A stretch of 64,000 nucleotides of DNA, from positions 48,768 to 112,767 of the forward strand of contig CAXQNK010000042.1 of NCBI GenBank assembly GCA_964225175.1, written 5' to 3'. Position numbers and translations under genes: made by a program. The DNA comes from WTJD01 sp964225175 (GTDB lineage Bacteria; Pseudomonadota; Gammaproteobacteria; Xanthomonadales; SZUA-36). Below the pieces are notes generated by a model. It did not search any database. It saw only the letters and a program-made list of their open reading frames with translations, and was not told where the DNA came from. Shown in pieces: positions 42,054 to 50,206 of this stretch (the stretch's first letter is position 1; each line of letters starts with the position of its first letter).

Positions 42054-43316
42054 ATGTCGAAGGTTCGCAAAGGCATCAAACCCACCAGGCGCCTGGTGAT
42101 TGACCGCCCTCCTGCTGAAGGCACGTACCGTCGATTGATGCCTTTTCGGCGCTCATGGGCAGTGATTGCTGCCGCGGCCATCGCCACCGGTATCTTTTTA
42201 ATGCCCCTGGTTCCCGCGCTCCAGCAGGCGCAATCTGAATGGCACCAGATCAACAGCCTTTTCGACCTCGTGGGAGTCTTGTTCATCAGTGCCTGGATCA
42301 TGGGCTGGATGATGGGTCCGATCATGCTCGGCCTCACCTTTGTTATGGTATCTGCCGGCAGGGAGATATTGCTCATCGAGCCCGGACGATGTCGACTCAG
42401 TCTCGGTATTCCCGGCATCGGTCTGCAAATGGGGTTTGATATCAGCAAGATGCGAAATCTACGCCTGTCGAAACCCCTCAAAAAATCGGGGCATTCATGG
42501 CGGGGCAGCCACCTCATCTTTGACTATGGCGCCAATGAATTTGCGCTTGGCTCCGCCATGACAGCGGCGGATCTTGAAAACATACGTCAGAAATTTTCGT
42601 CAATCGGCGGCCAGGCCATAAGTGATCGTGAGGCCACGGATGAAGAACTTCAGGAACCATGGCCCCCGCAAGCCGCAACTGCATCGAAAACAACTGGAAA
42701 AGGCGACCATGACCCCGTCATTTCCAAACCCAAACCCATTGTGAGCACATCATTGGCGGCCTTACTTGTGGCCAACCTGGTCCCGGTGATGGGGGCACTG
42801 CTGATGGATTGGAGACTCAGTGATGTCATGGTGCTGTACTGGGCCGAGAGCGCCATCATCGGTGGTTTCAATATCCTCAAGGTCATCATGGTCAGCCGAT
42901 GGTTCTCGATATTGGCAGTTCCCTTTTTCATTGGACACTTCGGGGGCTTCATGGTGATTCACTTTCTGTTTCTCTATGGTCTGTTCATTGAAGGTCCGGG
43001 AGAGCTGCGGGGTGGTGATCTTAACGCAGTGGCCCAGCTGTTCCTGGCTCTGTGGCCGGCGCTGGTGGCACTGCTTATAAGTCATGGAGTGTCATTCCTG
43101 CAGAACTTTGTGCGCGCCGGGGAATATCAAACGCGTGACGTGAAACAACTCATGAGCGAGCCCTATTCCCGGGTTATTTTCATGCACCTTGTTTTAATTT
43201 TTGGAGGTGGAATCACCCTGGTCATCGGTGCCAGCGCTCCGGTGCTTGTCGGAGTCATTGCATTGAAGACCTTACTGGATGCCCGCGCGCACATTAAATT
43301 ACACGCGACCCCCTGA
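42054..43316 (+). CDS. DUF6498 membrane protein with N-terminal extension
   Basis: A 420-residue membrane protein. The N-terminal half has two hydrophobic segments (SWAVIAAAAIATGIFLMPLV; a second at about 75-100) and a soluble part of about 110 residues (LLIEPGRCRLSLGIPGIG onward). The C-terminal half from about residue 225 has several membrane segments with VMVLYWAESAIIGGFNILKV, the signature of DUF6498. The segment FFIGHFGGFMVIHFLFLYGL is rich in His/Phe. Function is unknown. The strong AGGGGAGGAATTC ribosome site suggests good translation. Confidence 0.75.
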   Translation: MSKVRKGIKPTRRLVIDRPPAEGTYRRLMPFRRSWAVIAAAAIATGIFLMPLVPALQQAQSEWHQINSLFDLVGVLFISAWIMGWMMGPIMLGLTFVMVSAGREILLIEPGRCRLSLGIPGIGLQMGFDISKMRNLRLSKPLKKSGHSWRGSHLIFDYGANEFALGSAMTAADLENIRQKFSSIGGQAISDREATDEELQEPWPPQAATASKTTGKGDHDPVISKPKPIVSTSLAALLVANLVPVMGALLMDWRLSDVMVLYWAESAIIGGFNILKVIMVSRWFSILAVPFFIGHFGGFMVIHFLFLYGLFIEGPGELRGGDLNAVAQLFLALWPALVALLISHGVSFLQNFVRAGEYQTRDVKQLMSEPYSRVIFMHLVLIFGGGITLVIGASAPVLVGVIALKTLLDARAHIKLHATP

Positions 43317-43390
43317 TTGCGCGGTGTGCGCTGACATCCACAAAAACGCCCATCACAGGGTGCTGATGACTACCTAACCGTGCTGAAACA

Positions 43391-43419
43391 TTGCCATTTC
43401 TCCTAAAATCCTGTAAAAT
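43391..43419 (+). promoter_or_regulatory. Sigma-70 promoter of the carD-like gene
   Basis: TTGCCA (43391-43396) and TAAAAT (43414-43419) are separated by exactly 17 bases, with TG directly before the -10 box. Transcription would begin near 43427, giving a leader of about 70 bases to the presumed start. Confidence 0.7.
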
Positions 43420-43485
43420 GTTGATTTTTCCTCTCTTTTAAATGCCCCGGTAACCGTCAAGGCAAAATCGGGCCGCTCAAGCATC

Positions 43486-43500
43486 AAGGATTAGCTCATT
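43486..43500 (+). promoter_or_regulatory. Shine-Dalgarno AAGGA and putative AUU start codon of carD-like gene
   Basis: AAGGA (43486-43490) lies seven bases before an ATT codon (43498-43500) that is in frame with the CarD-like gene; the next upstream in-frame codons lead to TAG at 43492. Starting here restores the residues NIRRGERVHHPQHGVG, which align in length with the N terminus of CarD proteins. Confidence 0.5.
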
Positions 43501-43521
43501 AATATTCGCAGAGGAGAGCGG

Positions 43522-43980
43522 GTGCACCACCCGCAACACGGAGTAGGCAAGATACAATCGATCGAAAAACGCAGTTTCTACGGGGCTGAGGCAGCGACGT
43601 ACGCGGAACTGTATTTCGAACGCGAAAATCTCACCTTAACTTTACTCAGGGATGACCTGCCCGACGCGGTCAGGCTGGTCATCAGCGCAAACAAGGCGCG
43701 GCAGCTGCTGAAGGAAATCCGTCAATGGAGCGGCACTCCAAGCAAGCAATGGAAAGCACGGGCAAATGCGCATCAGGCCGCCATTGAGTCAGGCAACCCG
43801 TTTGAATACGCCAAGGTATTCAAAGAGCTCCACCAGCTCGGCATGGAAGAGACGTTGCGCTCTGGTGACCGGTCCAACTTCAAACATACCGAGGAATTAC
43901 TGGTCGAGGAACTTGCCAACTCTTTGGGCAAGTCGCAGAACAAGGCCCAGGAAATGCTCAGGCAGGCTGCAGACAGCTGA
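43522..43980 (+). CDS. CarD-like transcriptional regulator (RNA polymerase-interacting domain)
   Basis: A 152-residue protein from the GTG at 43522, or 160 residues if translation starts at the ATT at 43498. HHPQHGVGKIQSIEKRSFYG followed by AATYAELYFERENLTLTLL is the CarD/TRCF N-terminal domain that binds the RNA polymerase beta subunit. A helical C-terminal part (KARQLLKEIRQWSGTPSKQW, ELLVEELANSLGKSQNKAQE) corresponds to the DNA-contacting bundle of CarD/CdnL. These proteins stabilise open complexes at promoters, including rRNA promoters. Starting at GTG 43522 would remove the first beta strand of the domain, so the conventional start is suspect. A clear sigma-70 promoter precedes it. Confidence 0.85.
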   Translation: MHHPQHGVGKIQSIEKRSFYGAEAATYAELYFERENLTLTLLRDDLPDAVRLVISANKARQLLKEIRQWSGTPSKQWKARANAHQAAIESGNPFEYAKVFKELHQLGMEETLRSGDRSNFKHTEELLVEELANSLGKSQNKAQEMLRQAADS

Positions 43981-44012
43981 AGCGAGACCGCCCAGGATGC
44001 GGGCGTCACGGG

Positions 44013-44567
44013 CTATCGGGTGATGGTTCGTTTTCTGATCACACCCTCATCAGTCGGCACGTTCGAATCAATCTGCACGTCGTGCTCATCCAGCGTGACA
44101 GCAATCATTGGGCGGTCGACCCTGAATTCGTGGTGTCTGCGACGCGTCTTCGGGCCTTGCTCAGTATCGACTACGGAATAAAAAATGAAATGTGCCCAGC
44201 GGTCTTCAATGGTCAACTCCATCCCCTCTTTCAGACTGCGGGCAATCTGGACCTTGAATTCTGATTTTTTCTGTTTGCACTCCCCGTAACAATCGCCCGA
44301 GAAATTCGCCTCCGAATCGCTGCTTTCCGTTTCAATTTGTGATGTTTTGGTTTTGACTTCCCCAACGTCCTCGACCCTCAGAATCTCGCAAGGGTCGGCG
44401 CATTGCTCCTGAAGCGTAATCATGGGACCTGCAATGGAAATTTCATAAACCGGCTGAAATTCATCAGCACCTGCGCTTACCCACAGGCACAGCCCCAGAG
44501 CACCGGCGAGGCACTGCCGGCAGTAAAAAAAAGCCTGGTTGATCAGTCGCTGCCCGAAACAATGCAT
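44013..44567 (-). CDS. Hypothetical exported protein
   Basis: A 184-residue protein that I do not recognise. It has a signal-type N terminus (CLAGALGLCLWVSAGADE), two cysteine pairs (ECKQK and CYGEC; EQCADPCEIL) that may form disulfides, and a basic tail ending VIRKRTITR. ATG 44567 has GAGGA six bases upstream; ATG 44573 abuts that sequence. It converges on the CarD-like gene with 32 bases between the stops. No operon partner is evident. Confidence 0.6.
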   Translation of the reverse strand: MHCFGQRLINQAFFYCRQCLAGALGLCLWVSAGADEFQPVYEISIAGPMITLQEQCADPCEILRVEDVGEVKTKTSQIETESSDSEANFSGDCYGECKQKKSEFKVQIARSLKEGMELTIEDRWAHFIFYSVVDTEQGPKTRRRHHEFRVDRPMIAVTLDEHDVQIDSNVPTDEGVIRKRTITR

Positions 44568-44643
44568 TTCCATTCCTCAAATCCTGTGTTGATCAGCCAA
44601 AAAACGTTGCATCAACCCGGGTGGCGCCATAGGATCTGCAAAC

Positions 44644-45471
44644 TCAATTTCCCCCGGACTCCCATGAAAAATCAGCGTATACGGGAAACTTTGCGTCCGT
44701 ATTCCACATTGCCGCCTCGTCCGCTTCCCATACCTGTGTGCGCAAAGCATCAAGCTTCAGCGACACCAGGGTTCTGAACAAGGCAACCTCCTCCCACTGA
44801 GCGTCAAAAGATGAGGGTCTGAGGCCTGCTTCATCAAGCGTCCTCAACATGGGACCCAGGCGCAAGTAGGCCAGTTCCAGCCGTGCAACCATTTCAAGTT
44901 CCCAGGCATCAATTTCCGCGAGCCGCTGAAGCGCCTGCGCAGACAGCGAAGATTCATCTCGCCGGTGCTCAAGCACTGCCATCTCCTCAAAATACTCGCT
45001 TGCCTCGGCGAGGCCAATGAGACTCGCATTGCGCCACTGATGGCGGTTGCCCTCGTTGATTACAACGCCGCTGGAAGGCTCGATCACCAGAACGGTCGGC
45101 GTGGCGTAGTAGATGGGCGTGCCAAATCGCCGCAGAGCCAGCATGCCATGGTCGAGGTAACCGACATCGAGGAACAGAACTTCATAATGTTTGGCGATGA
45201 ATCCATCGAGCGGCGGCGTGGTCAACCGCACTGCAAGGGCCCTGCTGTCATGACACCAGTTGGCACCCGCTACCAGCAAAAGACGCCGCCCGGATTCTTC
45301 GGCACGCGAGCGCGCACTTTCGACCAGCCCAAGCTCATCTGAGGCAGGGTCAAATAAGCGTCCCGCCTCATCTCCGGCCGCGGCTGCAAGGTCGGTTTGC
45401 CAGGACCAGGCCAGACCAACGCTCAAGGCGCACGCCAGGACCCAACTGAAGCTCTCGGGGCCCGGGCTCAC
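44644..45471 (-). CDS. Exported thioredoxin-fold protein with a single active-site cysteine
   Basis: A 275-residue protein. The GTG at 45471 overlaps the GFA stop as GTGA, and a signal peptide (WVLACALSVGLAWSWQ) follows. The next part is thioredoxin-like: RLLLVAGANWCHDSRALA, then YEVLFLDVGYLD, and the cis-proline loop GTPIYYATPTVLVIEP. The usual WCxxC is WCHDS, so only the first cysteine remains, and a disulfide oxidoreductase cycle is not possible by the normal mechanism. The C-terminal 100 residues are a helical domain without a recognised family. It could be a chaperone-like or substrate-binding relative. Confidence 0.65.
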   Translation of the reverse strand: MSPGPESFSWVLACALSVGLAWSWQTDLAAAAGDEAGRLFDPASDELGLVESARSRAEESGRRLLLVAGANWCHDSRALAVRLTTPPLDGFIAKHYEVLFLDVGYLDHGMLALRRFGTPIYYATPTVLVIEPSSGVVINEGNRHQWRNASLIGLAEASEYFEEMAVLEHRRDESSLSAQALQRLAEIDAWELEMVARLELAYLRLGPMLRTLDEAGLRPSSFDAQWEEVALFRTLVSLKLDALRTQVWEADEAAMWNTDAKFPVYADFSWESGGN

Positions 45472-45878
45472 TCGGGATATTCGGCAAATTCGGGCAGGCC
45501 TCCGGAAGCGCAGGACCACTTGGCCTTCGAGCTGGAAAATATTCGCGCCTGGGGCTGCAGGGTGGGTTCGTCATCCAATGAGCCGGCGGGTATGAACACC
45601 ACCTGCATGTCCGCAATGAATACCGGGACCCGACTACCGCACTCGGTGCAAAATGTATTCGCAAATCGGGTTGCATCGGGCAGCTTGAAAGTTTTAACCC
45701 GACTGGCACCGCTGTTGAAGATCAACTCGCCGTCAATAAAAAGATTGGATGCATGACCGGTGCCACTCGCCTTTCGGCACCTCTGGCAGTGACAATGATA
45801 AAACCGCTTTTGCTCTCCCGTGGCGGTATAGGTCACGCTTCCGCACAGGCAACTTCCTGACACAGTGGATTCGCTCAT
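45468..45878 (-). CDS. GFA/CENP-V domain protein
   Basis: A 136-residue protein with the zinc-binding pattern of glutathione-dependent formaldehyde-activating enzyme family proteins: GSCLCGSVTYT (C-x-C), YHCHCQRCRKASGTGHASN (C-x-C-x2-C) and NTFCTECGSRVPVF (C-x2-C). The family binds zinc and often glutathione; most members are not Gfa proper and their reactions are unknown. ATG 45878 has GGAG six bases upstream; the longer start at 45890 is rejected. It is coupled to the atypical thioredoxin-fold gene by GTGA, so the two may act on a common thiol substrate. Confidence 0.85.
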   Translation of the reverse strand: MSESTVSGSCLCGSVTYTATGEQKRFYHCHCQRCRKASGTGHASNLFIDGELIFNSGASRVKTFKLPDATRFANTFCTECGSRVPVFIADMQVVFIPAGSLDDEPTLQPQARIFSSSKAKWSCASGGLPEFAEYPE

Positions 45879-46362
45879 GAGGTTCTCCAAATTAAAAGTG
45901 GATACGGGTCATTCCAGCCGGCTGACAGCTTGGCACGAGCTCAAGCGAGCATCAAGCACAAGTGCAGTGCCAGGGCGACATTGCAACCGTGGAGTCCCGG
46001 AGAAGCCTAACGCGCCGGCAGGCTCAGCCAGAGCGATGTCTCGGTCAATCCACATCCGCCAGTATCCAGTCGGGTCTGTGTCACGGCCACCTGGGCGCGC
46101 TGCGGGGAATCCGTGCACAACTCTCGCCAGACGTATTCAAAGGGCCCTTGCCGCCGGTTGTGGCAACGGGCGGATTCCCCACCTTGCTCGCACACGGAGC
46201 GCTGTTCACCAAGGTGCTGCCTGACCTCGTGCTCCGAGGGCTTGCGCAGGCTCTATTCCTGAATCGAAGTCGATCATGCGCTGTAATCATTGCACGGGAT
46301 GCCGGCGAGGCCCCACTCCACTACAATAACGCTCCTGCCTACACTTCGAATTGAAACCTTTC
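45879..46362. other. Divergent region with a possible small relic ORF
   Basis: About 480 bases between the GFA gene (minus) and the outer-membrane protein gene (plus). No convincing gene. On the minus strand a frame open from about 46249 to 46007 encodes up to 81 residues (LGEQRSVCEQGGESARCHN, FEYVWRELCTDSPQRAQVAV, then TRLDTGGCGLTETSLWLSL) with alternating-strand character, but no signal peptide or clear start. It may be a decayed exported gene. A plus-strand ORF at 45962-46354 looks like its antisense shadow. Confidence 0.3.
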
Positions 46363-47280
46363 ATGAATACACCCCGTCCATTCATTCGCATAGCGACGCT
46401 GCTCACCGGCCTGGTTCTTGCAGGTTCGGGCCTGGCCCAATCAGGCAACGACGGCCCGCTACGGTTTGACTTTAACCTGGCCGCTGGCCACCAGTCAGAA
46501 GTCGATCTCGAGGATGGCGCCAGATTCCAGATGGATCGCTGGTTCGCTAATGCCGGCATCACTTATGCCTGGGACAGACGCCATTCACTGGGCCTGACCG
46601 TGGGCACGGGCAGCTCAAGCTTTGAGTTTGCATCCGACCCGGGATCGGCTCCTGCCTGGGCCTGGCGCGATATCGAGGAGATGCGTGTATCCATGACGGG
46701 GCGCTTCAAGATATCCCAGAGGGTCTCCGGGTTCATGATTCCCTCCATTCGCAAGACCGGGGAACGTGGTGCCCGCTCGTCTGACAGCCAGACCTGGGGC
46801 CTGTATGGCGCTGCGGCCTGGTACATCAATGACGGTTTAACCATCGGACCCGGATTCGGCGTATTTTCGCGCCTCGATCGAAGCACCCAGGCTTTTCCTG
46901 TGTTGTTGATTGACTGGGACATCACGGAACGTTGGAACCTGAGCACCGGCGGCGGCCTGGCTGCCTCGCGCGGACCCGGCCTGCTTTTGAGTTACAGCGT
47001 CTCGGACTATTGGCGATTTGGACTGCTGGGGCGTTACGAGGATTTCGAATTCAGGCTGGGGCCGGAGGGGCCGGCACCCGGCGGAGTTGGCCGACAACAG
47101 TCCCTGCCGATCGTGCTTACCGCCGAGCTCATTCCAGGCGACCACGGCAGCGTGTCAATATTCCTTGGGGCCGAATTCGGTGGCGAGCTGACTTTGCGTG
47201 ACAAGGATCGGACAACCATCCGATCCACGGAATACGACCCGGCCCTGGTCGCCGGCGTGACACTCAGCATCAAATTCTGA
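46363..47280 (+). CDS. Outer-membrane beta-barrel protein (DUF6268-like)
   Basis: A 305-residue protein with a signal peptide (ATLLTGLVLAGSGLAQ) and alternating amphipathic strands such as LGLTVGTGSSSFEF, WGLYGAAAWYINDGLTIGPG and NLSTGGGLAASRGPGLLLSYS. It ends in VAGVTLSIKF, with phenylalanine as the last residue as for BAM-inserted barrels. It resembles DUF6268-type proteins, whose function is unknown. ATG 46363 was chosen; TTG 46351 lies four codons upstream. The OsmC gene follows 18 bases later. Confidence 0.7.
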   Translation: MNTPRPFIRIATLLTGLVLAGSGLAQSGNDGPLRFDFNLAAGHQSEVDLEDGARFQMDRWFANAGITYAWDRRHSLGLTVGTGSSSFEFASDPGSAPAWAWRDIEEMRVSMTGRFKISQRVSGFMIPSIRKTGERGARSSDSQTWGLYGAAAWYINDGLTIGPGFGVFSRLDRSTQAFPVLLIDWDITERWNLSTGGGLAASRGPGLLLSYSVSDYWRFGLLGRYEDFEFRLGPEGPAPGGVGRQQSLPIVLTAELIPGDHGSVSIFLGAEFGGELTLRDKDRTTIRSTEYDPALVAGVTLSIKF

Positions 47281-47298
47281 GCGGGGCAGGAAACGATC

Positions 47299-47766
47299 AT
47301 GACGCACCCCACGGATTCGCAGCACACTGTGACACCTCCCGCGGATGAGTCGTCCCTGGCGAGGGATCACCAGGTCCGCTGGACCGGCGATGCTACCTTC
47401 ATCGGCACGGGAGGAAGCGGTCACAGCATCATCCTGGACGGCGACAAGCGACTGGGGCTTTCACCCATGGAACTGCTACTGCTCGCGGCCGGCAGCTGTG
47501 CCTGTATCGACGTCGTTATGATTCTCGAGAAAGCGCGCCAGAGGCTTTCTGATGTGCGGGTTGAAGTAGGAGGCAAAAGACGGGACGAACTTCCACGCTA
47601 TTTTACTTCCGCCCAGATGCACTTTGTCGTGGAAGGGACCGACATTCGCGAGACTCACGTGAAACGTGCGATTGATCTGGCGATGGAAAAGTACTGCTCG
47701 GCTTCCGCCCAGCTGGGCGCGCTGGCGACAATCAGCACAAGTTACGAAATTCGCTTGCGGGATTGA
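47299..47766 (+). CDS. OsmC family peroxiredoxin-like protein
   Basis: A 155-residue cytoplasmic protein of the OsmC/Ohr superfamily. GLSPMELLLLAAGSCACIDVVMIL holds the first catalytic cysteine (read in two pieces: SPMELLLLAAGSCAC and IDVVMIL), and MEKYCSASAQL the second. The spacing fits the YhfA-type group rather than Ohr. Members reduce peroxides with thiols. It directly follows the outer-membrane protein gene. Confidence 0.88.
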   Translation: MTHPTDSQHTVTPPADESSLARDHQVRWTGDATFIGTGGSGHSIILDGDKRLGLSPMELLLLAAGSCACIDVVMILEKARQRLSDVRVEVGGKRRDELPRYFTSAQMHFVVEGTDIRETHVKRAIDLAMEKYCSASAQLGALATISTSYEIRLRD

Positions 47767-47793
47767 GCCACTGCTGCTCCGGCAGGGCAAAGC

Positions 47794-48150
47794 TCAGGGT
47801 TCGTAGATGACGTAGACCTTTCGCGTCTTTTCCAAAACCTCCCAGTCACCTTCAAACCCAGCGGGCAAAACCACTTCCGTGCCCGGCCCCAATTCCCGTT
47901 GCCCGCCCTGGTTATCGCGCAGTATCGAACGACCGGACAGGATACGAAAATACTCGAATTCCGTGTAGTTCACGCGCCAGCGCCCAGGCTCTGCTTCCCA
48001 GATGCCGGAGAAGAATCGTTCATCGGGCGCACTGTAGAGGTTCCAGGTCCGCTGCAGCGGCTGACCGGACAGACATTTTTCCTCTGGCGTCTTGAATTCC
48101 TCGCAGTCCATGCCCTCCAGGTCGAAATCAATGATGTCCGAGATGTCCAT
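47794..48150 (-). CDS. Small cupin-domain protein (cupin_3/DUF861-like)
   Basis: A 118-residue single-domain cupin. FSGIWEAEPGRWRVNYTEFE, YFRILSGRSIL and GTEVVLPAGFEGDWEVLEKT read as the typical DUF861 series of strands, in which W-E-V replaces the usual metal-binding histidines. Such proteins include ureidoglycine-like and EutQ-like cupins. It lies nine bases downstream of the metallophosphoesterase gene. No function is proposed. Confidence 0.75.
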   Translation of the reverse strand: MDISDIIDFDLEGMDCEEFKTPEEKCLSGQPLQRTWNLYSAPDERFFSGIWEAEPGRWRVNYTEFEYFRILSGRSILRDNQGGQRELGPGTEVVLPAGFEGDWEVLEKTRKVYVIYEP

Positions 48151-48159
48151 TTGGCGCTC

Positions 48160-49257
48160 CTAGTTGCAATCCACACTTCCAAGGCACAGCTCGACCCCAC
48201 CCGCGGGCAGTTCGCCGGTTCGATCCAGTATGCCCTCCATCAGCAAAGAGGCGATATCAACACCCTCGTCAACTACCGTGACGAGCATGACATGATCCAT
48301 CGACCGGCCCTTGTCAGGTAACTGGACGCCTCCAGTCGTGGCCAGCTGAATGTAATCACGACCATGGCGCTGACGATACTGAAAGGCATGCTCATGCCCA
48401 TGAAACACGGTGTAATTTCGATTCGAAAGGGCGGCCTCAATCAATGCAAATCCGCTGTCGTCCTCTCGAAGCCAGGCGGCTTTGTGCAGAAACAAAAAAG
48501 TCCAATGCACTTCGGGATGCCTGGAAATCACGTCCGTGAAATAACGAGCTTGCTCTACCGATACATTGCCGGCCGCGTATTCTGGTAGCGCGTGATATTC
48601 CGTTTCGGCGTAAATACCCCAGCCTTCCTCGCTCACGCGCTTGAGCGCCTCGGCCCTGAGCTTTGCGATCTCACGTGTACGAGACTCTGAATGGTCTTCG
48701 GTATCGAGCACCATGAAGAGCGTGTTTCGGTAAATGAAGTGATAGTAGCGGCGCCCCATTCGTTCGTCCCATGCTCGCTGCAATGCGACCCCCGACAGAT
48801 CGTGGTTGCCGCCGACATAGAAGACAGGAGCCCGGGCGCTGGCTGCCCTCTGGTCGAAATCATCCCACTGCGCATCGATCGCGCGACGGTCATCACTTTC
48901 ACCTTCGATCAAGTCACCCACGCCGATGATGAACGCCGGTCTGAGCAAATTGAGCTGCGCCATCGCAACCTCGAAGACGCCGTGACGCTCACCACCTGTC
49001 AAATCCGAGAATACAGCGAAAGAGAAACCCTCACCCCGAGCATCGAAGCGTTCATGGCTCCAGGGCCGCTCTTGTGAGATGAAATCGTGTTCGAAATCAC
49101 CATGATCATTTGGTGCATGAACCGCACAAGCCATTCCCCCGAAGACGCAGATCAGCCCCGAAGCAAGGATGGACCACCCACGCGCTCGGCACCGCCCGTG
49201 AAGCCCCTTCGGGCCCGTCAGACTGTCGACGATACATTTCCGCAAGCAACGCTCCAT
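48160..49257 (-). CDS. Metallophosphoesterase family protein, exported
   Basis: A 365-residue calcineurin-like phosphoesterase. Metal motifs in order are FAVFSDLTGG (D kept; the usual D-x-H histidine is missing), IIGVGDLIEGE, FYVGGNHDLSG, FLFLHKAAW and VFHGHEHAFQY. A hydrophobic segment (SILASGLICVFGGMACAVHA) at about residues 25-45 points to export. The N terminus is uncertain: ATG 49257 gives a long positively charged lead, and TTG 49338 is the only longer option. It is divergent from the META-domain lipoprotein gene. Confidence 0.82.
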   Translation of the reverse strand: MERCLRKCIVDSLTGPKGLHGRCRARGWSILASGLICVFGGMACAVHAPNDHGDFEHDFISQERPWSHERFDARGEGFSFAVFSDLTGGERHGVFEVAMAQLNLLRPAFIIGVGDLIEGESDDRRAIDAQWDDFDQRAASARAPVFYVGGNHDLSGVALQRAWDERMGRRYYHFIYRNTLFMVLDTEDHSESRTREIAKLRAEALKRVSEEGWGIYAETEYHALPEYAAGNVSVEQARYFTDVISRHPEVHWTFLFLHKAAWLREDDSGFALIEAALSNRNYTVFHGHEHAFQYRQRHGRDYIQLATTGGVQLPDKGRSMDHVMLVTVVDEGVDIASLLMEGILDRTGELPAGGVELCLGSVDCN

Positions 49258-49359
49258 ACTCTGGGAAAGCCGCCGACTATAATAGCGATCCAACGCGTGT
49301 GCGGCACCATCAAATGTTGCATATCGCCCAAAATACAATTCAACAACAGGCAGGAATCC

Positions 49360-50118
49360 ATGGCGACTTCTTTGAGAACCTGGCTGTGCGTCTCTATCCT
49401 CCTGGTGGCCTGCAAGGATCCTTCAAGGCCGGATCACCGCCAGGCCAGCACGTCCGAAGCATCAGCCCAAACCGAGACTGACATGGCAATCCCCGCGCCC
49501 CTGCTTGAGGGCATGGTTTCGTTCAAGGGCGAGCACGCTGAATTCAGAGACTGCATCAATGGCCGAAGATTTCCGGTTTCAACTGAACAAGGTTTCTCAA
49601 CGCTTAAGCGTGCCTACTCGGACATCGCCGCCAGCCCCGGACATCCACTCAGGCTCACCCTCCGAGGACGCTATCTCGAGCGCCCGACCCGCAAAGCGGA
49701 GCGGACAGAGGTACAGCTGGTTATAGAATCCAAGGAGACACTCGAAAATTCGGTTTGCGTGCCCCGCACCACGGCTGAGCTGAGGGGCACATGGTGGCGA
49801 TTGACCTGGATCGAAGGTGGTGTTGTGCGAGCGGAATCCGGTGCGCCGGAAGCACATATGGTCCTGCACAGCGCATCCGGACGGCTGCGCGGAAGGGCGA
49901 GCTGCAACGGTTTCTCCGGAACGTTCCGGGCCACGGACCAATCCTTACAATTCGAAAAAATCAGCTCGACCCGCAAGCTGTGTCCCGGTGCCATGAGTAC
50001 CGAACAGGCCTTTTTGTCGGCCCTGTCCAGCGCCGATCGTTACCGGATATCAGGTGAAGAACTGGAACTTTTTATTGCGAACACGCTGCTGGCTCGTTTC
50101 GAGTCGGTGTATCACTGA
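49360..50118 (+). CDS. META-domain lipoprotein
   Basis: A 252-residue lipoprotein. The signal sequence ends with the lipobox LLVAC, giving a mature N-terminal cysteine. Residues about 55-130 (MVSFKGEHAEFRDCINGRRF, LTLRGRYLERP) resemble an NlpE-like OB domain, and the C-terminal part is a META domain (TWWRLTWIEGG, ASCNGFSGTFRAT, STRKLCPGAMSTEQAFLSAL) like that of heat-shock HslJ. Such envelope lipoproteins are linked to stress resistance. ATG 49360 follows AGGA; the open frame extends to 49087 but runs through the neighbouring gene's region and is rejected. Confidence 0.82.
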   Translation: MATSLRTWLCVSILLVACKDPSRPDHRQASTSEASAQTETDMAIPAPLLEGMVSFKGEHAEFRDCINGRRFPVSTEQGFSTLKRAYSDIAASPGHPLRLTLRGRYLERPTRKAERTEVQLVIESKETLENSVCVPRTTAELRGTWWRLTWIEGGVVRAESGAPEAHMVLHSASGRLRGRASCNGFSGTFRATDQSLQFEKISSTRKLCPGAMSTEQAFLSALSSADRYRISGEELELFIANTLLARFESVYH

Positions 50119-50157
50119 CCTGCTCGACCCCTGAAACACACCACCCGAAATTCCCAA

Positions 50158-50184
50158 TAAAAGAGGGCCCGAATCCGGGCCCTT
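50158..50184 (-). terminator. Intrinsic terminator of the repetitive lipoprotein gene
   Basis: AGGGCCCG (50164-50171) pairs with CGGGCCCT (50176-50183) around a four-base loop. On the minus strand the stem is followed by TCTTTTATT. It sits 23 bases past the stop of the gene at 50207-50602 and may also serve the plus-strand META gene, although there the T-tract is only TT. Confidence 0.8.
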
Positions 50185-50206
50185 GGGGTATCGCTGTGGC
50201 GAAGAC

